The notes under the pieces: model-generated | Databases searched by the model: none | Told to the model about the DNA's origin: nothing | Seen by the model: the letters and a program-made list of their open reading frames with translations, nothing else | DNA from: a virus | Virus record (IMG/VR): IMGVR_UViG_3300028840_002691 | Coordinates: 1-64,000 of that record | Reading direction: 5' to 3' (one strand) | Length of the DNA: 64,000 nucleotides | Part shown: positions 1 to 7,167 of the stretch, piece after piece | Layout: each line of letters starts with the position of its first letter | Position numbering within the stretch: position 1 is the first letter of the stretch | Made by a program: the position numbers and the translations under genes

Positions 1-1
1 T

Positions 2-568
2 GACAAGCGTGGGCAGAGCAGGGCAAAGGCTTTTAGCCAGGGTATGAGACAAACGACGGGATTGATTGCTGATAAAAAGCTGGCAGTGGTATTTGACAAT
101 CAAGTACGAGATGTGGAAAGACTTTCTGGCAAGTCTTATGATTCTCCTGGTGGCTGGGCCATAAAGCACTATGCGTCTGTGAGGATTAAGTTTAGCTATC
201 CGTCTGAGATAAAGACTGATGACAAAAAGAAGGTTATCGGGGTTAAGATCGGTGCCAAGGTCGTTAAGGATAAGATTGATATTCCGCTTAGATCTTGTGT
301 TTTTACCTTGCTGTTTCAGTATGGGGCGGGGGCTGGTATTGATGATTTGCTTGATTGTGCTTCTTGGTTGAAGGGTAATTCTGATATTCTTTCTTCAAAG
401 CAAGGAATCTTTGAGCTTCCTGGACGGAAGGGAGTAAGAGGACTGTCTAATTTTGTTTCTTATGTTGAGAAGCACGATCTTGAGGAGAAGTTGGTTTCAC
501 TTACTAGGAAAGAATGGATACGGCAGAATGTGGATTCAACACAAAGAAAACCAAGAAAGAGAGTTTGA
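2..568 (+). CDS. recA: RecA-family recombinase, C-terminal part (5' truncated by window edge)
   Basis: The frame is already open at the left edge, so this is the 3' part of a longer gene; the first internal ATG (44) is not a credible start. The translated residues follow the RecA core after Walker B: a SQGMRQTTGLI segment like the RecA SQALRKLTG region, then AVVFDNQVRDV (RecA LLIFINQIR, strand before loop L2), PGGWAIKHYASVRIKF (RecA TGGNALKFYASVRLDI) and KVVKDKI (RecA KVVKNK). The family forms ATP-dependent filaments on single-stranded DNA and drives strand exchange. It opens a recombination module with the downstream SbcCD-like genes. The N-terminal Walker A lies outside the window, and a UvsX-type member cannot be excluded. 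Confidence 0.82.
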   Translation, partial: DKRGQSRAKAFSQGMRQTTGLIADKKLAVVFDNQVRDVERLSGKSYDSPGGWAIKHYASVRIKFSYPSEIKTDDKKKVIGVKIGAKVVKDKIDIPLRSCVFTLLFQYGAGAGIDDLLDCASWLKGNSDILSSKQGIFELPGRKGVRGLSNFVSYVEKHDLEEKLVSLTRKEWIRQNVDSTQRKPRKRV

Positions 569-641
569 GGTTAGGTGTGGTGAAGTGAGGCAAGGTGAGG
601 TTTGGTGAGGTGAGTTGAGGTTTGGTATGGTAAGGTAAGGA
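567..641 (+). repeat. Tandem degenerate pentamer array 1, (NNGGT)15
   Basis: Fifteen consecutive 5-bp units; eleven fit NNGGT exactly and the others are GAAGT, GAGGC, GAGTT and a final AAGGA. The first unit uses the last two bases of the upstream TGA stop as its NN. The array fills most of the gap to the next gene and contains no sensible reading frame. The same architecture recurs at 1242 and 6861. Confidence 0.9.
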
Positions 642-676
642 TTTCTACTAATGATAAGGATAAGTAAAGAAGGAAT

Positions 677-901
677 ATGAAACAACGCAGAACAGTACAG
701 AAGAACAGAAACTGGACCACGCACAACGAGATCCAGTTCCTGAACGGGCTGGGCACCTTCGGGGTGAAGAGAGCAGTGAGCTACACACCGGAGGAGCGTT
801 ACGAGCTGCAGAGGGCTGCTTACAGAAAGCGTGTGGACTGGGCAGACATAGACCGAGAGAAAGTGTTGAAGCACCTGAGTGAGCTGCTGGGGAGGTGTTG
901 A
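677..901 (+). CDS. Small hypothetical phage protein
   Basis: 74 residues, basic and hydrophilic, no recognisable motif. The ATG is preceded by GAAGGA at a good spacing, and three bases separate its stop from the next gene, so the two are probably cotranscribed. It lies just after the first GGT repeat array. Function unknown. Confidence 0.65.
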   Translation: MKQRRTVQKNRNWTTHNEIQFLNGLGTFGVKRAVSYTPEERYELQRAAYRKRVDWADIDREKVLKHLSELLGRC

Positions 902-904
902 AGG

Positions 905-1243
905 ATGGCTATAAAGGTGAGTAGCAGAAAGGGCAAAGCGAGGGTGCTGCAGAACAAAACTCGTGACATGATCTTCAAGGAGTGCCTGAGCCCTATGTGT
1001 GAGGCGGGAGACATACGCTGTGCGCTGATGGGTGAAGTTGGGCCGGATATAGTGATGAGTCCGCTGGCGCAGAAGCATTGGAGGCTTGGAGGAATCGAGT
1101 GCAAGAACCAGGAAAAAATTTCAATTTGGTCAGCACTAAAGCAGGCAGAACAGTACGGCGAGGACAGCCTGCTGGTGTTCAAGAGGAACAGGTCACCTAT
1201 TTATGCTTGCTTGAGGCTTGATGTTTTGCTGAAGCTACTATGA
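905..1243 (+). CDS. Putative PD-(D/E)XK nuclease-like protein
   Basis: 112 residues. A basic N-terminus with RVLQNKTRD is followed by GEVGPDIVMSP (Asp48) and IECKNQEK (Glu65, Lys67), giving a D...ExK arrangement typical of PD-(D/E)XK nucleases, and then ALKQAEQYGEDSLLVFKRNR, which fits the strand and helix after the active site. Small phage proteins of this shape act as Holliday-junction-resolvase-like or repair nucleases. The position beside RecA and ahead of SbcCD fits a recombination role. The fold assignment is by motif only and the substrate is unknown. Confidence 0.6.
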   Translation: MAIKVSSRKGKARVLQNKTRDMIFKECLSPMCEAGDIRCALMGEVGPDIVMSPLAQKHWRLGGIECKNQEKISIWSALKQAEQYGEDSLLVFKRNRSPIYACLRLDVLLKLL

Positions 1244-1321
1244 GGTCTGGTGGGGTCCGGTGTGGTGAGGTTGGGTAAGGCAAGGTCAGGTGAGGCAAGG
1301 TTTGGTAAGGTATGGTAAGGA
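1242..1321 (+). repeat. Tandem degenerate pentamer array 2, (NNGGT)16
   Basis: Sixteen consecutive 5-bp units; thirteen fit NNGGT, the others are AAGGC, GAGGC and the terminal AAGGA. It begins inside the TGA stop of the nuclease-like gene (its GA is the first NN), and its final AAGGA continues into AAGGAG, the probable ribosome binding site of the next gene at 1330. The units differ from array 1 in their NN positions, so this is not a simple block duplication. Confidence 0.9.
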
Positions 1322-1329
1322 GTAACATC

Positions 1330-1605
1330 ATGAACAAGAACTTCTTTTCAGGCATGAGGGCAGCAGTACTAATAAGCATTGTTCTGTGGCTTGGTATAAT
1401 AGGCTTTGCAAGGATGGTGTTTGGCGCTGAGTCCGCCGACTGTGTGAGGATTCAGATTCATGTCATCAGCGAGGAAGAGCAGTACCAGGACGTGCTGTTC
1501 AAGGTTGGCGACGAGTACATTGACTACAGGGAGCTGAAGGCTAGAGGGCTGGAGGTGCCTGAGCTTTTTTTGACTATTGAGAGTGTGGAGGTGGAAGTGA
1601 AATGA
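1330..1605 (+). CDS. Small exported or membrane-anchored protein
   Basis: 91 residues from the ATG at 1330, chosen because AAGGAG lies about 8 bases upstream; an in-frame ATG at 1312 falls inside the repeat array. The N-terminus is basic, then a hydrophobic stretch (roughly residues 11-30, AVLISIVLWLGIIGFARMVF) ends near FGAESA, a plausible signal-peptidase site or membrane anchor. The rest is acidic. It overlaps the next gene by 4 bases, and that gene encodes a lipoprotein, so the pair may act together in the envelope. No family recognised. Confidence 0.6.
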   Translation: MNKNFFSGMRAAVLISIVLWLGIIGFARMVFGAESADCVRIQIHVISEEEQYQDVLFKVGDEYIDYRELKARGLEVPELFLTIESVEVEVK

Positions 1606-1931
1606 AAACACTTGCTGCGGTATATTTCTGCTTGGTCGTGCTGCTTACCGCTGGGTGTTGTACTATTGGATCATCAGGCAGTTCCTCTTGGTTCCCGTAT
1701 GTTGGATGCTCAGAGGAGGAGCTGTTTGAGCACTGGGGCGGTTGCTGTGGCGACTCATACCACAGCTCCTATGGTAACTCAGATGTGTGCTGGTACCACA
1801 AGCAGGGAATCATGCTGGTAGGGGAGGTCATAGGCCCATGCTACAGGGATAGGACAGGGAGCATTTGCAACTACGCAGTCACCATTACTGACGGCAAGGT
1901 GGAGTCGGTGTCAACTCATTACTGTTATTAA
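1602..1931 (+). CDS. Cysteine-rich predicted lipoprotein
   Basis: 109 residues. The N-terminus is a lipoprotein signal peptide with lipobox LLTAGC, so the mature protein would begin at a lipidated Cys near residue 19. The mature part is small, aromatic and rich in Cys and Gly (for example GGCCGD, CWYHK, GPCYRD), suggesting disulfides in an exported protein. It overlaps the upstream exported protein by ATGA. Phage lipoproteins often serve superinfection exclusion or lysis, but nothing specific identifies either here. Confidence 0.6.
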   Translation: MKTLAAVYFCLVVLLTAGCCTIGSSGSSSWFPYVGCSEEELFEHWGGCCGDSYHSSYGNSDVCWYHKQGIMLVGEVIGPCYRDRTGSICNYAVTITDGKVESVSTHYCY

Positions 1932-1946
1932 AATGTGGAGGTAGAA

Positions 1947-2141
1947 ATGTCAGAGTTCAAAGGCAAGGCAGTCAGTGATCTTTTCTACGATCTGAAGGCA
2001 GAGATCACCTATATGGAGAATGATCTTCTGAAGGCGGTTCGTGGCAACAAGGCAGCAGGCATCAGGCTGAGAAAGCGCCTGATGTTAGTGCGCAGAATGG
2101 CTAAGGAGTTGGGAATGCTGTCGCTGAAGGTTGCGAAGTGA
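1947..2141 (+). CDS. HC1/histone H1-like small protein
   Basis: 64 residues from ATG 1947, which has GGAGGT 6 bases upstream; a GTG at 1935 would add four residues. After an acidic-mixed helix comes GNKAAGIRLRKRLMLVRRMA, which matches the signature half of bacterial HC1 histone H1-like proteins (GNKAAGTRxRKALxExKxLA). That family binds DNA or nucleoids in chlamydiae and Bacteroidetes-type bacteria. A phage copy may act on phage or host DNA packaging. The match is by eye and lacks the long lysine tail of some members. Confidence 0.55.
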   Translation: MSEFKGKAVSDLFYDLKAEITYMENDLLKAVRGNKAAGIRLRKRLMLVRRMAKELGMLSLKVAK

Positions 2142-2271
2142 GCCACACTTTACGAGTAATCCAGAGAAAGAGAGCGAGCCAGGAGGTGAGAGAAACACAT
2201 CGTTAAGGAGCGAGCCATTTTATACGAGAAACCTGCCTAAAGGGAGCGCAAAACAAGATTAAGGATCACTA

Positions 2272-3351
2272 ATGTTTAAACAACTACAAATAACTAATTT
2301 CCAAAGCCACAAAGACACCAAACTTAACTTCTGCTCCGGTGTCAATGTGGTGGCTGGCAAGTCTCAGTCAGGCAAGACAGCCATCCTGCGGGCGCTGAAA
2401 CTCCTGACCGAGAACAGGCCGCTCGGCTTCCGCTTCCACAGTAACTTCTCTGACAAGCCGACACAGGTAGGTCTGACGCTGCAGGACGACACAAGGATCG
2501 CGTTCACAAAGGACGAGCAGGGAACCACTTATCGGCTGAACAAGAAGGAGTATGCAAAAGTAGGCAGCAATGTGCCTGACTTGGTAACAAAGGCTCTCAA
2601 CCTGACAGAGATCAACACTCAGGCTCAGCTTGAGGAGCCGTTTCTGATAACAAGTGCACCTGGGCAGGTCGCCAGAGTCATCAACCAGATTGTTCGCATG
2701 GAGGATGCGGACCATTGGACCAGGCAATTGACTACCTTTATAAACTCAACCACGAAGGAGGTCCGACTACTAGAAGACCAGAGGAAAGGCTTAGAGAGCA
2801 AGTTGGATGAATACGGCGACCTGCCTGAACTAGAAAAACTGGTAGAAAAGGCAGAAGCGTTAGATAAAGAGCTGCAAGAGGCAACGCAGGAACGCGACGA
2901 GTTGAAGGACATCTCCTACAGGCTGGGAGAGCTGGACAAGGACATAGAGGACCTGTCCGGCTGGCTGGAGGAAGTGGAAGACCTGCTGCAGAAGGCAGTG
3001 GCGATAGCCGAGCAGCAGAGAAGGGCCACAGACGAGCTGTTATTATTAGAGAGAGCAGTGGAGCTGGACAACGAGGTCAAGGGGCTGGAGGAGTGGCTGC
3101 GCTGTGGCGAGAAGGTAAAGGAGGCAAACAACATAATGAAGAAGCTAGAGAGGCTGGAGGCCGAGAGGTTCGCACTGAACGAGCTGGCCCAGGAGCTTGA
3201 GGACCTGGGCATGGACATTGCAGAGGCCGAGAGCGATGAGCACAAGGCCAAGAAGGCATACGGGGAGCTGCTGGGCAAACTTGGCATTTGCCCCACCTGC
3301 TTCACTGGGATAGGCAAGAAGAAGGCAGCGGAGATAGTGAAACAGTTATGA
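2272..3351 (+). CDS. SbcC/Rad50-like ATPase, N-terminal half (split gene)
   Basis: 359 residues. It begins with the typical Rad50/SbcC strand (LQITNFQSHKDTKLNF) and Walker A GKSQSGKT (29-36). A long coiled coil follows from about 150 to 337, and the protein stops just past a zinc-hook CPTC (Cys340, Cys343). There is no signature motif or Walker B: these are in the separate gene at 6248. The product should therefore be one arm of a split ATPase that partners the SbcD-like nuclease at 3960 in DNA end processing. Splitting at the hook is visible directly; the assembly is inference. Confidence 0.85.
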   Translation: MFKQLQITNFQSHKDTKLNFCSGVNVVAGKSQSGKTAILRALKLLTENRPLGFRFHSNFSDKPTQVGLTLQDDTRIAFTKDEQGTTYRLNKKEYAKVGSNVPDLVTKALNLTEINTQAQLEEPFLITSAPGQVARVINQIVRMEDADHWTRQLTTFINSTTKEVRLLEDQRKGLESKLDEYGDLPELEKLVEKAEALDKELQEATQERDELKDISYRLGELDKDIEDLSGWLEEVEDLLQKAVAIAEQQRRATDELLLLERAVELDNEVKGLEEWLRCGEKVKEANNIMKKLERLEAERFALNELAQELEDLGMDIAEAESDEHKAKKAYGELLGKLGICPTCFTGIGKKKAAEIVKQL

Positions 3352-3369
3352 AAGGAGAGTGATCTAAAA

Positions 3370-3963
3370 ATGCCTACAGGATACACAGCTTGTATTGGTG
3401 ATGGGGTATCGTTTGAGGAATTTGTTCTTGGTTGTGCAAGGGCTTTTGGTGCTTGCGTTACTATGCGTGATGACCCAAGTGACAAACCCATACCTGATAG
3501 ATTTGAACCTTCTGATTATTATTCTAAAGGTATAGTGAGGGCTAATGATAGGATTGAAGAGTTAAAGAAGATGAGTACTGCTGAGGCTGAAGCTGGTGCT
3601 AGAGCTGAATATGAAAAAGAGTTACAGGATAAGGAAGAGGGCATCAGACGTGACAATGAACTTAGAAGCAAGTACGCTGCTATGTTGTCTAAAGTGGAGG
3701 CATGGCGACCACCTACGACAGATCATAAGGAGCTTAAGAAGTTTATGATTGACCAGATAGAAGGATCTATAGATTTCGATTGTGGTGGCGATTATTGGGT
3801 TAAGAAGTCTCCAGTTTTGCTTTCTGCTCAAAGGTGGTTGGAAAAAGAACTTACTAAGGCTATGAAAGATTTGGCTTACTATACAAAAGAAAACATCAAG
3901 GAGAATGAGAGAGTTGAAGGTAGGAATGCTTGGGTAAAAGCATTGAGGGATTCTCTTGAATGA
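3370..3963 (+). CDS. Conserved phage hypothetical protein (MPTGYT family)
   Basis: 197 residues. I recognise this as a protein found in many phages, starting MPTGYT and carrying FVLGCARAFGACVTMRDDP and later KFMIDQIEGSIDFDCGG. The middle and C-terminal parts are predicted helical and charged. Its function is not known. It sits between the SbcC N-half and SbcD and overlaps SbcD by 4 bases, so a role with the recombination nuclease is possible but untested. Codons here are more AT-rich than in its neighbours. Confidence 0.7.
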   Translation: MPTGYTACIGDGVSFEEFVLGCARAFGACVTMRDDPSDKPIPDRFEPSDYYSKGIVRANDRIEELKKMSTAEAEAGARAEYEKELQDKEEGIRRDNELRSKYAAMLSKVEAWRPPTTDHKELKKFMIDQIEGSIDFDCGGDYWVKKSPVLLSAQRWLEKELTKAMKDLAYYTKENIKENERVEGRNAWVKALRDSLE

Positions 3964-4865
3964 AACTGATCTGCCTATCAGACTTACACCTGCTCTACGA
4001 TAGCCCAGTGGCTAGGATGGACGACGTGAAGGGAGCCCAAAAGGAGAAGCTGGAGTATGTGCTAGGTTTTGCTGTAAAGGATGAGGCTATTGTCGTACAG
4101 GCTGGTGACTTTACTCATAAGCCTCGTGGGTGGTATCTGCTGAGGTATTGGTTGGACTTCTTATGCCACAGTGGAGACATGGTTGGTATTTATGCAGTCA
4201 GGGGTCAACATGACAGCTATATGTACGGTGAGCAAAACGCAACTGTGATGGGAGTGCTGGATGAAATCTGCGCTGTTACACAGGTGCCCAATGATGGGCT
4301 GGATTTGGGTGACATAGATTTGTACGGATGCAGTTATGGAGAAGAAGTGCCCAAACCGAGGAAAGCACGAAAGCTGAAAGTGCTCCTCATACACCGTATG
4401 ATCGTGGACAAGCCTATGTGGGCAGGCCAAGAGGACTACGACCTGGCTATTGACTTCCTGAAGGAGCACAAGGGCTACGATCTGATAGTGTGCGGAGACT
4501 GCCACCGGAAGTTTCTGTTCAGAGACAGCAAGAGGATAATACTTAACACAGGCTGCATGACTCGACTGACTGCAGAAGCATACAACTTCAAGCACAAGCC
4601 TGGTTTCTACATTTACGACACAGAGACTAGAAACGCAAGGTGGCACGAGATCCCGCATAGGTCAGCAGAAGAAGTGCTTACCAGAGAACACTTGGAACGA
4701 GAAGAGCAGACAAACGAGATGCTTGAGAACTTCATAGCAGGCATAGGCGAGGGGCAGGAGTTTGGGATGGACTTCGTGAGCAACCTGGAGAAGTTCGTCG
4801 AGGAGAACGACTTGGGCATAGGGGTGAAGAGGATTATAGGGGAGCTGATAAGTGAAGAAAACTGA
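3960..4865 (+). CDS. SbcD/Mre11-like nuclease subunit
   Basis: 301 residues of the calcineurin-like metallophosphoesterase fold. Metal-binding motifs appear in order: DLH (Asp8, His10), GDF (Asp50), GQHD (82-85, standing for GNHD), a His in LLIHRM (145) and GDCH (His182). The C-terminal 100 residues are a mixed-charge helical cap. With the split SbcC genes it should form a Mre11-Rad50-type complex that trims DNA ends and hairpins during replication and recombination. ATGA overlap with the upstream gene and 14-base overlap downstream indicate one operon. Confidence 0.85.
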   Translation: MKLICLSDLHLLYDSPVARMDDVKGAQKEKLEYVLGFAVKDEAIVVQAGDFTHKPRGWYLLRYWLDFLCHSGDMVGIYAVRGQHDSYMYGEQNATVMGVLDEICAVTQVPNDGLDLGDIDLYGCSYGEEVPKPRKARKLKVLLIHRMIVDKPMWAGQEDYDLAIDFLKEHKGYDLIVCGDCHRKFLFRDSKRIILNTGCMTRLTAEAYNFKHKPGFYIYDTETRNARWHEIPHRSAEEVLTREHLEREEQTNEMLENFIAGIGEGQEFGMDFVSNLEKFVEENDLGIGVKRIIGELISEEN

Positions 4866-5091
4866 CCAGCAGCAGTTACAGGAATACAAGGAAGAGGTAG
4901 ACAGGGCCAAGTCCGAGAGGGCAGAGAAGGTAGGAGAGAGAAAGGCTCTTGTGGACAGGCTGAAGAGGGACTATGACACGAAGCCTGAGCAGATCGGCAA
5001 GAGGCTGAAGGCTCTGGAGAAGCAGATCAATGACGGAGATGGCACTCTGTCTACTGTGATGGAAGAGCTGAGGGAGTACTTTGAAGACTGA
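4852..5091 (+). CDS. Small coiled-coil protein, possible detached SbcC arm
   Basis: 79 residues starting at GTG 4852 inside the end of the SbcD-like gene. Almost the whole protein is charged heptad-like coiled coil (KEEVDRAKSERAEKVGERKA and onward). It lies between the two SbcC halves, whose coil lengths are mismatched (about 190 against about 60 residues), so it may supply part of the missing antiparallel arm. That role is inference from position and composition; no catalytic motif is present. Confidence 0.65.
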   Translation: MKKTDQQQLQEYKEEVDRAKSERAEKVGERKALVDRLKRDYDTKPEQIGKRLKALEKQINDGDGTLSTVMEELREYFED

Positions 5092-5326
5092 TAGTGTTTA
5101 TAAACATTTCAACCTGTGTGTAATGAATCCTTTGGAGGAACAGCTTGTGGGATTGGGCCGTTGTCCTTACTGCCACAAGAAATCATTGTCGGGGGTCTAT
5201 TCTGCTGAGGATAGCTGCGATGTAGCTTCTGTGGTAGTGAAGTTTAAGCAGTGTAAAACTTGTCTAAGAGTTTATGTTTTAGAAGAAGATATTAAGACAA
5301 GTCTTACTGGGACAAGAGAAGAATGA
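5081..5326 (+). CDS. Small zinc-ribbon protein
   Basis: 81 residues from TTG 5081 (GGAG just upstream); ATG 5123 is an alternative start giving 67 residues. Two Cys pairs, CPYC and CKTC, about 35 residues apart, form a likely zinc ribbon. It is embedded in the SbcCD operon. No specific family recognised; DNA binding or a structural role would both fit. Confidence 0.6.
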   Translation: MKTDSVYKHFNLCVMNPLEEQLVGLGRCPYCHKKSLSGVYSAEDSCDVASVVVKFKQCKTCLRVYVLEEDIKTSLTGTREE

Positions 5327-5484
5327 TAATGCCGTGGGGCAAGTTCAAGGGTCGCGACATGGAGCGGGTGCCTTCTGGCTATCTGAAGTGGCTGGCTGAG
5401 AACTGCGAAGACGATACAATAGCCACGGCTGCGGACGAGGAGTTCCGGTGGCGCACAGATTGGGACAAACACTTTTGGGATTGA
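5323..5484 (+). CDS. DUF3820-like small protein
   Basis: 53 residues, overlapping the upstream stop by 4 bases (ATGA). MPWGKFKGRDMERVPSGYLK matches the core of DUF3820 proteins (PFGKYKG...PxDYLxWLL), a small domain found alone in phages or attached to exonucleases. Start could be ATG 5323 or 5329. Function unknown; the context again is DNA recombination. Confidence 0.65.
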   Translation: MIMPWGKFKGRDMERVPSGYLKWLAENCEDDTIATAADEEFRWRTDWDKHFWD

Positions 5485-5488
5485 GATA

Positions 5489-5731
5489 ATGATCACAGAG
5501 TTCTGTTACAACTGCCAAAGCTACCAGCCATTCAGGATAAGAAGTGGTTCTGGGTTCAAATCTTATTACTGTGTGACATGTAACACTTTCCTTTACAGCG
5601 AGACTCGCAGTTTGCCCTTCTCCGATGCGTGCCGCTCGGATCAGAATTGCTTTCCTTCCAAGCTCAAGAAACCAAAAAAGGAGCAAAGGTCTGGGCGGTT
5701 ACCGAAGAGAAGGGCAATAAGGAAGATATGA
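5489..5731 (+). CDS. Small zinc-ribbon protein with basic tail
   Basis: 80 residues. CYNC and CVTC, spaced about 22 residues apart, form a probable zinc ribbon, and the last 25 residues are strongly basic (KKPKKEQRSGRLPKRRAIRK), suggesting nucleic-acid binding. The 3' end contains a 22-bp sequence repeated exactly at 31971, at the end of another zinc-ribbon gene. No family name can be given. Confidence 0.55.
   Translation: MITEFCYNCQSYQPFRIRSGSGFKSYYCVTCNTFLYSETRSLPFSDACRSDQNCFPSKLKKPKKEQRSGRLPKRRAIRKI
5701..5722 (+). repeat. 22-bp direct repeat, copy 1
   Basis: An exact 22-bp match (positions 5701-5722 and 31971-31992), each near the 3' end of a small zinc-ribbon gene. The match stops abruptly on both sides. 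A chance match this long is unlikely in 64 kb, so it marks shared ancestry or recombination. Confidence 0.7.
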
Positions 5732-5985
5732 TGAGAAGAAAGGAATACACGCCAAGGCATTTGAGGCCAGTTAAGCCGGAGCCAACCAGAGAACGTATGT
5801 TCGCTATTGGTGAGGAGCATAGACCGCATGAGTTTGGTATGTGGCATGGTCCGAATAGGAAAGAGGAGGAAATGCTTGAGATTGAGGGCAAGTCAAGTAA
5901 ATCCTGCATAATAAGATTCAATGAGGATTATACTGAGGACGTTATTTGGAGATGGCACAGAGACAGATGGATTAGTGTAGAATGA
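5728..5985 (+). CDS. Hypothetical protein
   Basis: 85 residues from ATG 5728 (GGAAG a few bases upstream; overlapping the previous stop). Basic N-terminus with YTPRHLRPVKPEPTRER, acidic middle and an aromatic end (IRFNEDYTEDVIWRWHRDRW). Not recognised. It overlaps the next gene by 4 bases. Confidence 0.5.
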   Translation: MMRRKEYTPRHLRPVKPEPTRERMFAIGEEHRPHEFGMWHGPNRKEEEMLEIEGKSSKSCIIRFNEDYTEDVIWRWHRDRWISVE

Positions 5986-6251
5986 ACTCCTTACAATTTG
6001 AAATACTGACGGGAATGAAAGCTAGAATTGATGAAGATGGTGTTTGGAGACCAAATGTGTTTTATAGATCAACGAAGGAAGATATATACAGGAATTTTGG
6101 AGAAGCTAAGAGAGTTTATAAGGCTGTGTTTCGGATGTTCATAAGTACTTGGATGATTAGATATTGGCGGGGTGAAGTTGATTACGTACCTTCTAGAGAG
6201 TTGGAAGACTTAGTTTTAGAAGTGAATTTGCCTGGGTATTATTTCGGATGA
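5982..6251 (+). CDS. Hypothetical protein
   Basis: 89 residues, soluble, rich in aromatic residues and Arg, no recognised motif. It overlaps both neighbours by 4 bases and is thus translationally coupled to the SbcC C-terminal half at 6248. AT-rich codon use compared with the SbcC genes suggests a different origin. Confidence 0.55.
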   Translation: MNSLQFEILTGMKARIDEDGVWRPNVFYRSTKEDIYRNFGEAKRVYKAVFRMFISTWMIRYWRGEVDYVPSRELEDLVLEVNLPGYYFG

Positions 6252-6862
6252 ACCTACAACAATACAGAGCAGAACTTGAGGACAGGAAGTCAAGGAGAAA
6301 TCTCCTACAGCAGCAGCTAGAGCAATGCGGTGAGAAGATAGCAGAGAAGCAGGAGTACTTGGAAAACCTGAAGAAGAGCAGGTGGGTTATCAGCGAAGTT
6401 GCTCGTAAGACTCAGGCTCATGTCACACAATACATTGAGAGCTTGGGTACCATGGCCATCAGATCAGTATTCGACAGAGACTTCCGGCTCATAGCTGACT
6501 TTGAGATAAAAAGGAACAAGAGCGAGTGCCGACTGCTGGTGCAGGAGGGCGATCAGGAGCCATTCGTGCCCAAGGAGGAGATGGGCGGCGGGATCATAGA
6601 TGTGCTCAGCTTTGCCTTGCGGGTCATCCTGTGGAGTATGCAGAAGCCCAAGAGCAGGAATGTGCTCATAGTGGATGAGCCGCTGAAGTTCGTGGGCAAG
6701 GGCGAGCTATTGGAGAAAGCTGGGGAGATGGTGAGGAAGATTTCTCACAAGCTGAATTTCCAATTAGTTTTGGTCACACATGCAGATGAATTGTCGGCAA
6801 TAGGTGACCGCAATTGGGAAGTCAAGCACAATGGAGTCTGTTCAGAAGTTACAGAACTTTAA
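6248..6862 (+). CDS. SbcC/Rad50-like ATPase, C-terminal half (split gene)
   Basis: 204 residues. A short coiled coil (about 1-60) is followed by the C-terminal ATPase lobe: a signature helix GGGIIDVLSFALR (113-125), Walker B with catalytic Glu in VLIVDEP (139-145) and an H-loop His in LVLVTHAD (178). There is no Walker A and no CxxC hook, both of which are in the gene at 2272. The two halves should join to form a complete Rad50-type head that works with the SbcD-like nuclease. The signature starts GGGII rather than the usual SGGE. Confidence 0.85.
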   Translation: MNLQQYRAELEDRKSRRNLLQQQLEQCGEKIAEKQEYLENLKKSRWVISEVARKTQAHVTQYIESLGTMAIRSVFDRDFRLIADFEIKRNKSECRLLVQEGDQEPFVPKEEMGGGIIDVLSFALRVILWSMQKPKSRNVLIVDEPLKFVGKGELLEKAGEMVRKISHKLNFQLVLVTHADELSAIGDRNWEVKHNGVCSEVTEL

Positions 6863-6930
6863 GGTATGGTATGGTGTGGTACGGTCAGGTAAGGTCCGGT
6901 GAGGTATGGTGCGGTGAGGTAAGGTAAGGA
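6861..6930 (+). repeat. Tandem degenerate pentamer array 3, (NNGGT)14
   Basis: Fourteen consecutive 5-bp units, thirteen perfect NNGGT plus a closing AAGGA. The first NN is the AA of the upstream TAA stop. The spacer bases vary freely (AA, AT, GT, AC, CA, CC, GA, GC) while GGT is kept. Ending in AAGGA followed by a T-rich stretch matches array 1. No coding potential. Confidence 0.9.
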
Positions 6931-6951
6931 TTTTTATTAAGGAAGTGTGCA

Positions 6952-7167
6952 ATGACAAAGAAATCTTACGCGGCAAAATTCAAAATGACTCTGTTAGAGA
7001 AGCTAATAGTGCTGGTTGTGGTGGGGATAATACTGGCCATTGCGGGAGCAAACTACTTGGCCTACAAGGAGAAGTACGTCTGGAAGCGAGGAGGAGGTGG
7101 TGCAAGAATAGAGCTGAGGCAAGAAACAAAGGACACTGTCATAAATGAGGAGGGAGATAGGAAATGA
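6952..7167 (+). CDS. Single-pass small membrane protein
   Basis: 71 residues with one strong membrane segment (about residues 13-34, TLLEKLIVLVVVGIILAIAG) and a basic, polar tail. The segment looks like a type IV pilin N-terminus with a Glu five residues in, but the Gly needed before the cleavage site is a Lys, so I do not call it a pilin. It overlaps the next, secreted, gene by 4 bases. Confidence 0.55.
   Translation: MTKKSYAAKFKMTLLEKLIVLVVVGIILAIAGANYLAYKEKYVWKRGGGGARIELRQETKDTVINEEGDRK

Noticed and set aside
536-1379. Minus-strand frames with Thr/Pro/Leu repeats at 536-1078 and 1197-1379
   Set aside because: They are translations of the reverse complement of the NNGGT arrays, and they overlap well-supported + strand genes.
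5540-5600. tRNA-like sequence (GGTTCAAATC) near 5551
   Set aside because: It lies inside a zinc-ribbon gene and no acceptor or anticodon stem can be drawn around it.
567-6930. CRISPR array or transcription-factor iteron origin for the GGT repeats
   Set aside because: Units are only 5 bp with no spacer structure, and no cas or replication-initiator gene adjoins. The stop-codon phasing fits an RNA-level element better.
6952-7167. Type IV pilin-like N-terminus
   Set aside because: Glu at position 5 and the hydrophobic helix fit, but the essential Gly before the cleavage site is Lys and no prepilin peptidase or pilus genes are present.
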